Assembly: GCA_902790885.1 (NCBI GenBank) | Contig: CADATR010000091.1 | Location: forward strand, 1 to 7,135 | Source: an uncultured Eubacteriales bacterium | GTDB taxonomy: Bacteria > Bacillota_A > Clostridia > Peptostreptococcales > Anaerovoracaceae | DNA: 7,135 nt | Direction of reading: 5' to 3' | In this document: positions 1 to 4,323 of the stretch, in pieces | Layout of the letters: every line of letters begins with the position of its first letter | Numbering within the stretch: position 1 is the first letter of the stretch | The notes under the pieces: generated by a model | Databases searched by the model: none | Seen by the model: only the letters and a program-made list of their open reading frames with translations | What the model was told of the DNA's origin: nothing | Translations under genes and position numbers: made by a program

Positions 1-11
1 CATTAAGATAA

Positions 12-782
12 ATGAAGAGAAACAGACGACAATTCAGACTTGCTGAGTATTATGCTCACAGGGGATATCACGATAAACCGGCCATTCCGGAGAACTCACT
101 GGCGGCCTTTCGCCGTGCGGTGGAGTACGGGCTTCCGTCAGAGTTCGACGTGCACCTCATCGCTGACGGCTCCCTCGTGGTATTTCATGATGACGATCTG
201 GAGCGCCAGACGGGTGTAAAGGGAAGCATCGAGGCTTACGACATAAGCAACCTCAGAAAGCTAAGGCTCGAGGGCACTGACGAGATGATCCCGACTTTCG
301 ACGAGGTGCTGGATATATATGAGGACACGGGGCTTCCGCTCCTCATAGAGCTCAAATGCGTGAAGGGCAACTACAAGGCGCTCACCAAAGCGGTCGCCGA
401 GAGGCTTGACAGCTACAAAGGCGAATACGTGATAGAGAGCTTCGATCCGCGCGTGGTGATGGAATACCGGAAGCTGAGACCCGATACCATAAGAGGGCAG
501 CTCGCGCAGAACTTCTTCAGAAAGAGCGAGGGCCTGCCGTTTTACCAGATAGTGCTGCTTACCAACCTGATGTTCAACGTGCTGTCGAAGCCGGACTTCA
601 TAGCGTATAAATTCAGTGACAGAGACACATCGGCGCTGAGGCGGCTGATCGATAAAAAAGGTTTTCCTGAAGCGTCGTGGACGGTGAAGACTGCTGAGGA
701 GTTCATAAGAGCGAAAGAGGGCGGCAGCGTGCCTATATTCGAAGAGATAAAGCCGGAGGAGCTGCTGAAACTGATAAGATAG
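12..782 (+). CDS. Glycerophosphodiester phosphodiesterase (GDPD family), cytoplasmic
   Basis: This predicted enzyme hydrolyses glycerophosphodiesters (deacylated phospholipid head groups) to glycerol 3-phosphate and an alcohol. The GDPD TIM-barrel signature runs through its 256 residues. HRG at 16-18 and E27-N28 form the first active-site loop. E44 and D46 are the expected metal ligands in the E-x-D-V motif, and H59-D60 is the second catalytic His segment. IPTFDEVL at 93-100 leads to the strand LLIELK with metal ligand E113 and K115. WTVK near residue 223 matches the late WTVN-type motif. There is no signal peptide or membrane helix, so it should act in the cytosol, unlike secreted GlpQ types or membrane-fused GDPDs. 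An in-frame TAA ends directly before the ATG, which fixes the earliest ATG start. Its ribosome site must lie largely outside the window, perhaps inside a preceding gene. Family assignment is firm; the exact substrate is unknown. Confidence 0.93.
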   Translation: MKRNRRQFRLAEYYAHRGYHDKPAIPENSLAAFRRAVEYGLPSEFDVHLIADGSLVVFHDDDLERQTGVKGSIEAYDISNLRKLRLEGTDEMIPTFDEVLDIYEDTGLPLLIELKCVKGNYKALTKAVAERLDSYKGEYVIESFDPRVVMEYRKLRPDTIRGQLAQNFFRKSEGLPFYQIVLLTNLMFNVLSKPDFIAYKFSDRDTSALRRLIDKKGFPEASWTVKTAEEFIRAKEGGSVPIFEEIKPEELLKLIR

Positions 783-798
783 CTGACGGATGACGTCT

Positions 799-855
799 GC
801 TCTGACTCAGCAGAGCCGGGCGGCCGCAGCGGAAGCCCGGATGACAGATATCCGG
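799..855 (+). other. Chain of overlapping intergenic hairpins upstream of the small membrane-protein gene
   Basis: Three six-pair inverted repeats overlap in series. GCTCTG 799-804 pairs with CAGAGC 811-816. CCGGGC 816-821 pairs with GCCCGG 835-840, with an inner CCG/CGG at 824-826 and 830-832. CCGGAT 837-842 pairs with ATCCGG 850-855. The second and third share bases 837-840, so they cannot form together. The last stem ends 8 nt before the Shine-Dalgarno at 864-870. No T-run follows, so this is not a standard intrinsic terminator. A role in mRNA stability or translational control of the next gene is inference; part of the pairing could be chance in GC-rich spacer DNA. Confidence 0.4.
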
Positions 856-863
856 TATTGTTT

Positions 864-870
864 AAGGAGG
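864..870 (+). promoter_or_regulatory. Strong Shine-Dalgarno that sets the start of the 60-aa gene
   Basis: AAGGAGG lies 5 nt before the ATG at 876. An in-frame TTG at 858 would lengthen the protein by six residues, but it lies upstream of this site and has no ribosome site of its own. The ATG at 876 is therefore the supported start. Confidence 0.85.
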
Positions 871-875
871 ATGGA

Positions 876-1058
876 ATGACTGAAAAGAGACTGAAAAAGA
901 TAATAAAAAGAAACCAGCGCCGCAGAGTGGCGCAGGGGATAGGAGCGGCTGCCGGCGTTGCGGCATGGGTGCTCATGATAGGCGCTGTCATCACGGGTGA
1001 GAAAAAGCTCGAGGAGTACAGGCCGAAATTCGTGGATGACCCTGAAAGCGAAAAATAG
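876..1058 (+). CDS. Small single-helix membrane protein, 60 aa, function unknown
   Basis: I do not recognise this gene. The product has a strongly basic N-terminus (residues 1-18, rich in Lys and Arg with an RRR run), then one hydrophobic Ala/Gly/Val/Ile-rich helix at about residues 19-41, then a charged 19-residue tail ending in DDPESEK. By the positive-inside rule the basic end should be cytoplasmic and the acidic tail outside. A cleavable signal peptide is less likely, because almost nothing would remain after cleavage and no clear cleavage motif is seen. A near-perfect Shine-Dalgarno with ideal spacing supports real translation. It lies 93 nt after the phosphodiesterase gene and 69 nt before a multi-pass membrane protein, so it could be a partner of the latter, but nothing in the sequence proves this. 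Its shortness makes homology detection hard. Confidence 0.72.
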   Translation: MTEKRLKKIIKRNQRRRVAQGIGAAAGVAAWVLMIGAVITGEKKLEEYRPKFVDDPESEK

Positions 1059-1082
1059 ACTGGCGGCACGGCCGGATGAACA

Positions 1083-1099
1083 GCAGTCGGAGTGGCTGC
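1083..1099 (+). other. Weak intergenic hairpin
   Basis: GCAGTC 1083-1088 can pair with GGCTGC 1094-1099 (six pairs, one of them G-T) around a 5-nt loop, 28 nt before the ATG at 1128. There is no T-run. It resembles the position of the hairpins in other gaps of this window but is weak, and may be chance. Confidence 0.2.
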
Positions 1100-1127
1100 A
1101 AACCATTGAAAAGAAGAGGATCGTCTG

Positions 1128-1907
1128 ATGGGGACTAAAAAAAGGATAAAACTTACGCCTGTCGGCATATGGCATTACACGCGGCTTGTCTACAGATCGA
1201 TACTGTTTCTGCTGCTGCTGTATTCGTATATCAGATACAGATTCGTTTACCACGAGCCTTTTATCATAGGGCTTGAGAAAATGCCGGGCATCATCATCTT
1301 CGTATGGGTGGTCTATGTCATCGAGATGATATTCAGATTCTTCCCTGCGAAGATCGAGAGCCCGGGCAGTCAGAAGCAGTTCAAAAAGAACTACATAAAG
1401 ACCGGAGCTACTGATGTCATAGTGCACGACAACAACGCGACCATGCTGGTGGCCATCATATGGATAGTGTTCAACGGCATATTCGGGATGCTGCACATTA
1501 TGGGGATACTCGATGACGGCATCATGATACTGCTGTGCGGCGCGTACTCCATATGCGACATGATATGCATCATGTTTTTCTGCCCGTTCCAGTCGTGGTT
1601 CATGAAGAACAAGTGCTGCAGCGCGTGCCGCATATACAACTGGGACTTTGCGATGATGTTCACGCCGCTGTTCTTCGTAGAGAAGACATACACATGGAGC
1701 CTTCTGGTGCTTTCGGTGGCCCTGCTTCTGAGATGGGAGATCACCTTCTACCTGCATCCTGAGAGGTTCTCCGAGCACACGAACGCGTATCTGAAGTGCA
1801 GCAACTGCACGGAGAAGCTCTGCGCGCACAAAAAGCAGCTGCACAGGCTGTGGAAGCAGATAGAGGAATACAGCGATAAGAAGCTTAAGCAGCTGGAGAT
1901 AAAATAG
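1128..1907 (+). CDS. Cys-rich multi-pass membrane protein, function unknown
   Basis: This 259-aa product has about five or six hydrophobic segments, near residues 20-36, 54-72, 104-128, 131-151, and 174-201 (one long or two short helices). Ten cysteines fall in two places. The first cluster is C137, C143, C147 and C152 within or next to a helix, continuing to C163, C164 and C167 in a CCSAC-R-I-Y-N-W-D stretch directly before the last hydrophobic region. The second is C224-x2-C227-x4-C232-x-H234 in the soluble C-terminal tail, a spacing compatible with a metal site. The tail then becomes a Lys/Glu-rich likely helix. From memory, similar proteins with the CC-x2-CR-(I/F)-x-NWD motif occur in clostridial genomes as uncharacterised membrane proteins; I cannot name a Pfam family. 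GAGGA at 1116-1120 sits 7 nt before the ATG. Metal or redox binding is inference. Confidence 0.85.
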   Translation: MGTKKRIKLTPVGIWHYTRLVYRSILFLLLLYSYIRYRFVYHEPFIIGLEKMPGIIIFVWVVYVIEMIFRFFPAKIESPGSQKQFKKNYIKTGATDVIVHDNNATMLVAIIWIVFNGIFGMLHIMGILDDGIMILLCGAYSICDMICIMFFCPFQSWFMKNKCCSACRIYNWDFAMMFTPLFFVEKTYTWSLLVLSVALLLRWEITFYLHPERFSEHTNAYLKCSNCTEKLCAHKKQLHRLWKQIEEYSDKKLKQLEIK

Positions 1908-1915
1908 CTAAAAAC

Positions 1916-1931
1916 GACCGGCATGCCGGTC
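1916..1931. other. Perfect 16-bp palindrome / hairpin between genes
   Basis: GACCGGCATGCCGGTC is its own reverse complement. As RNA it gives a six-pair GC-rich stem with a CAUG loop, starting 8 nt after the stop codon at 1905-1907 and ending 24 nt before the next ATG. Read on the + strand it is followed by TGAAAACAC, so it is not a normal terminator for the upstream genes. Read on the - strand it is followed by G then TTTTT, which looks like a short intrinsic terminator that could stop antisense transcription. As double-stranded DNA it could also be an operator. The palindrome is certain; its function is not. Confidence 0.5.
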
Positions 1932-1955
1932 TGAAAACACAGAGAGGAAAAAACA

Positions 1956-2831
1956 ATGAGGAAGAAAAATAGCGAGAGAAGAGAGAGAAGAGACGGAAAG
2001 AGGATCATCTGGCCTGACGGGTACCACAACATACTGCCGTATATCATGCCTAAGAGGACTGAGGCAGAGGTGTCCCTGACAGAGCAGTTCGATGTTACTG
2101 AGCTGGTGAAATACATGGCTGAGCGCAATGAGAAGGAGGGTACGGATCTCAAGATCTTCCACGCCATATGCACGGCGATAGCCAGGACCGTTTATCACAG
2201 ACCGAAGCTCAACTACTTCATCTCGGGCAGAAGGTTCTATGAGAGACCGGACATCACGCTTTCTTTCGTAGTGAAGCAGAAGTTTGAGGATGAAGCTGAG
2301 GAGACGCTTATGTTCATGAAGGTGGATCCTGACATGAACCTTGATTCCGTTTCAAAGCTCATCATCGGCGATGTAACGAAGGTGCGCAAGGAGAAGACCA
2401 ACGATCTCGACAAGCTGATGGACTTTGTCGGAAGCCTTCCGAGGCCGTTCCTCGAGGTGTTCTTCGGAACTCTCAAGGTGCTTGAGTACCACGGCAAAAT
2501 GCCTAAGGCTCTTACAGCGGGCGACCCTAACTATTCTTCCGTACTTCTTTCGAATCTTGGGTCGATCAGATCTGACTCCTGCTATCACCATCTGAGCAAC
2601 TACGGCACTTGCTCGGTGATGATCACTATAGGCGTACTGCACAAGGAGCAGAAGCTGATGGAAGACGGCACATGGCAGCCGAGAGATGTGATCAACTGCA
2701 CATTCACGATAGATGAAAGACTCGCAGACGGCTTCTACTACGCGAAGTCTCTGCGCATTGCGAAATACGTGCTCGAGCATCCTGAAGTGATGAGCGAGCC
2801 TATCAGCACGCCGGTGCCTGTAGAACTGTAA
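1956..2831 (+). CDS. Stand-alone E2/CAT-fold acyltransferase-like protein lacking the catalytic His
   Basis: The protein matches the catalytic domain of 2-oxoacid dehydrogenase E2 and chloramphenicol acetyltransferase-fold enzymes, and would probably be labelled 2-oxo acid dehydrogenase subunit E2. Recognisable parts of its 291 residues are: IMPKRTEAEVSLTEQFDVT at 30-48, the first strand region; FHAICTAIART at 68-78 and RPKLNYF at 82-88; SNLGSIRSD at 199-207; the strand SVMITIGVLHKE at 220-231; and DERLADGFYYAK at 253-264. There is no lipoyl domain and no E1/E3-binding domain, and no dehydrogenase genes lie nearby, so it is not a working pyruvate dehydrogenase E2. In E2 and CAT the motif is HRxxDG or HHxxxDG; here D258-G259 remain but the His position is Glu254. 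H211-H212 are possible substitutes. AGAGG at 1943-1947 precedes the ATG by 8 nt. The fold is clear; the reaction and substrate are not. Confidence 0.86.
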   Translation: MRKKNSERRERRDGKRIIWPDGYHNILPYIMPKRTEAEVSLTEQFDVTELVKYMAERNEKEGTDLKIFHAICTAIARTVYHRPKLNYFISGRRFYERPDITLSFVVKQKFEDEAEETLMFMKVDPDMNLDSVSKLIIGDVTKVRKEKTNDLDKLMDFVGSLPRPFLEVFFGTLKVLEYHGKMPKALTAGDPNYSSVLLSNLGSIRSDSCYHHLSNYGTCSVMITIGVLHKEQKLMEDGTWQPRDVINCTFTIDERLADGFYYAKSLRIAKYVLEHPEVMSEPISTPVPVEL

Positions 2832-2918
2832 ACTGCGGCGAAATACGCGAAAGGGCGGCCCGGCAGGGAAGCATGAGGAAGAATATCTGCGGAAAAGCAA
2901 TCAGCGAAAGGGGAACTG

Positions 2919-4274
2919 ATGAGCAGAGAAAAAAGAGCCGAAAAGCACATGGCTCCTGAAACTAAAAAGAAGAAAAGGCGCGGCCTGTGGTGGAAGATCC
3001 CGATGTGGATAGTGATCGTCTCGGCGGTGTGCTTTGTGTCCGCGTGCCTGGTCAACTACGGAGTGTCGCTCCACCTGAGGCACTACATAAGCAGCTTCGA
3101 GCCTGTTGACTACAGCAATGTGGACAGAGTGGTGCCTGAGATAGATCCGGAGACGGGTTACTACACCTTCACGACGGACAGGGATCTGAAGATAATGATG
3201 CTCACGGACATCCATCTGGGCGGCGGATTCTGGAGCCGCGAGAAGGACCGCAAGACTGTCTACGAGATAATCACCATGCTGCAGAAGGAGAAGCCTGATC
3301 TCGTCATACTCGACGGCGACAACACCTTTGCAGTGCCGGGACCGGTGTACAACGGCGGAGGAACGCTCAACAACTACATGGCTGCAAAGGATGTAATCAC
3401 TATCTTCAACCATGAAGGCGTATACTTCTCGACTGTATTCGGAAACCACGATACCGAGGTGTTCGATTACACCAACAGAGAGAGGCTGGGCAAGCTGTAC
3501 ATGAACGACAGGTTCGAGTACTGCATCTTCGATCAGAATTACACTGACGGCGCGGGACTGCCTTCGGTCACTAACCAGATAATGCTTATAAAAGGCACCG
3601 ACGGCGAAATAAGGAAGGCGCTCCTGCTTGTGGACAGCAATGCCTACGTGGACAATTCGATCAAGGCTGTGCTCGACTGGGATTACGACATAATAAGGGA
3701 TTCGACGGTAGACTGGGCAGCGGACGCACTGGAGGATCTCGAATGCCCTGAGACTGTGGCGTTCTTCCACATCCCTGTAAGTGAATTCAGGATCGCCTAT
3801 GAGGAGCTCGAGGCCAATGGATTCAAGGATACCGAGGACACAAAGTACATCTCGGGAGTCTGGGACGAACTTATAGATGATACTACTCACAGCCGCATAT
3901 GGCATGGCGGCATCATGAGCGGTGAGCCTCTCGCAGATATCGATAAATTCTTTGAGGTGATGGGACCGACGGGCATCGACGTGCTCGAGGCATGCTACTG
4001 CGGGCACGATCACGTGAACAACGCAATGGTGAACTACAAGGGCGTCGATCTTTGCTACGGATACTCGGTCGATAACCTCGCGTACACGGATAGTAATTAC
4101 TCGGGTGCGCAGAGGGGAGCGACCATAATCACGATCAAGGATGACGGCACGCGCATCACCGAGTACATGAATGCGTACAAGGACTACGGAGTGTCGACCG
4201 ACAAGTTTGTTGATGTGTATACTGATCATCTGTTATATGAAGACAGCAAGCCTGACGGTGTACTGATGCCATAG
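2919..4274 (+). CDS. Membrane-anchored calcineurin-like metallophosphoesterase
   Basis: Residues 1-26 are very basic (a KKKKRR run at 16-21). One hydrophobic helix at about 27-45 follows, then a long soluble domain, so the enzyme is probably tethered with its catalytic part outside the cell. All five metallophosphoesterase blocks are present: D97-x-H99 in MLTDIHLGG, D134 in DGDN, N176-H177-D178 in FGNHD, H284 in FFHIP, and H363-x-H365 in CGHDH. These supply the usual two-metal site and catalytic His. The order and the wide spacing between the GNHD and H284 blocks resemble the Dcr2-like/purple acid phosphatase-like branch, by recollection of the family. Likely substrates are phosphomonoesters or phosphodiesters, but none can be named. 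AGGGG at 2909-2913 lies 5 nt before the ATG. At 451 aa the protein looks complete. C38 and C43 are within the helix, but no convincing lipobox is seen, so I favour an uncleaved anchor. Confidence 0.92.
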   Translation: MSREKRAEKHMAPETKKKKRRGLWWKIPMWIVIVSAVCFVSACLVNYGVSLHLRHYISSFEPVDYSNVDRVVPEIDPETGYYTFTTDRDLKIMMLTDIHLGGGFWSREKDRKTVYEIITMLQKEKPDLVILDGDNTFAVPGPVYNGGGTLNNYMAAKDVITIFNHEGVYFSTVFGNHDTEVFDYTNRERLGKLYMNDRFEYCIFDQNYTDGAGLPSVTNQIMLIKGTDGEIRKALLLVDSNAYVDNSIKAVLDWDYDIIRDSTVDWAADALEDLECPETVAFFHIPVSEFRIAYEELEANGFKDTEDTKYISGVWDELIDDTTHSRIWHGGIMSGEPLADIDKFFEVMGPTGIDVLEACYCGHDHVNNAMVNYKGVDLCYGYSVDNLAYTDSNYSGAQRGATIITIKDDGTRITEYMNAYKDYGVSTDKFVDVYTDHLLYEDSKPDGVLMP

Positions 4275-4283
4275 CGAATGCAG

Positions 4284-4299
4284 GGGCCGCATGCGGCTC
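4284..4299. other. GCATGC-centred palindrome / hairpin upstream of the ABC transporter gene
   Basis: Bases 4286-4297 (GCCGCATGCGGC) form a perfect 12-bp palindrome. As RNA, GGGCCG 4284-4289 pairs with CGGCTC 4294-4299 (one G-T pair) around a CATG loop. It begins 9 nt after the stop of the phosphoesterase gene and ends 24 nt before the ATG at 4324. Stem length, loop sequence and distance to the next start are the same as for the palindrome at 1916-1931. There is no T-run on either strand, so intrinsic termination is unlikely. Confidence 0.45.
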
Positions 4300-4309
4300 T
4301 CATTGGGAT

Positions 4310-4315
4310 AAGGGG
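4310..4315 (+). promoter_or_regulatory. Shine-Dalgarno that sets the ABC transporter start at 4324
   Basis: AAGGGG lies 8 nt before the ATG at 4324. An in-frame GTG at 4315 and TTG at 4318 overlap or abut this site and so cannot be served by it. They would add only three residues. The ATG is the supported start, giving a 791-aa protein beginning MAGPGPGRMG. Confidence 0.8.
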
Positions 4316-4323
4316 TGTTGTTA

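Noticed and set aside
783..875. Promoter for the small membrane-protein gene
   Set aside because: No pair of -35 and -10 boxes with acceptable spacing could be found; TATTGT at 856-861 alone is too weak and too close to the start.
858..1058. Longer form of the small membrane protein starting at TTG 858
   Set aside because: The Shine-Dalgarno at 864-870 lies inside this extension and is placed ideally for ATG 876.
807..1844. Long - strand open frame (345 codons) spanning genes 2 and 3
   Set aside because: It covers a small gene with a strong ribosome site and a clear multi-pass membrane protein. Its own product has no domain, its composition is unnatural and no ribosome site is evident.
2873..2959. 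28-codon + strand frame (begins MRKNICGK) before and overlapping the metallophosphoesterase start
   Set aside because: It has an AGGGA-like site upstream, but it is very short, has no hydrophobic or known feature, and overlaps the real gene by 41 nt. Chance is the better explanation without conservation data.
2901..4229. Long - strand open frame (442 codons) opposite the metallophosphoesterase gene
   Set aside because: It is the mirror of a gene with all five family motifs. The antisense product is rich in His, Arg and Val, with no recognisable domain. Codon bias of the + strand gene explains its openness.
4275..4323. Intrinsic terminator between the phosphoesterase and ABC transporter genes
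   Set aside because: The hairpin at 4284-4299 is followed by TCATTGGG rather than a T-run.
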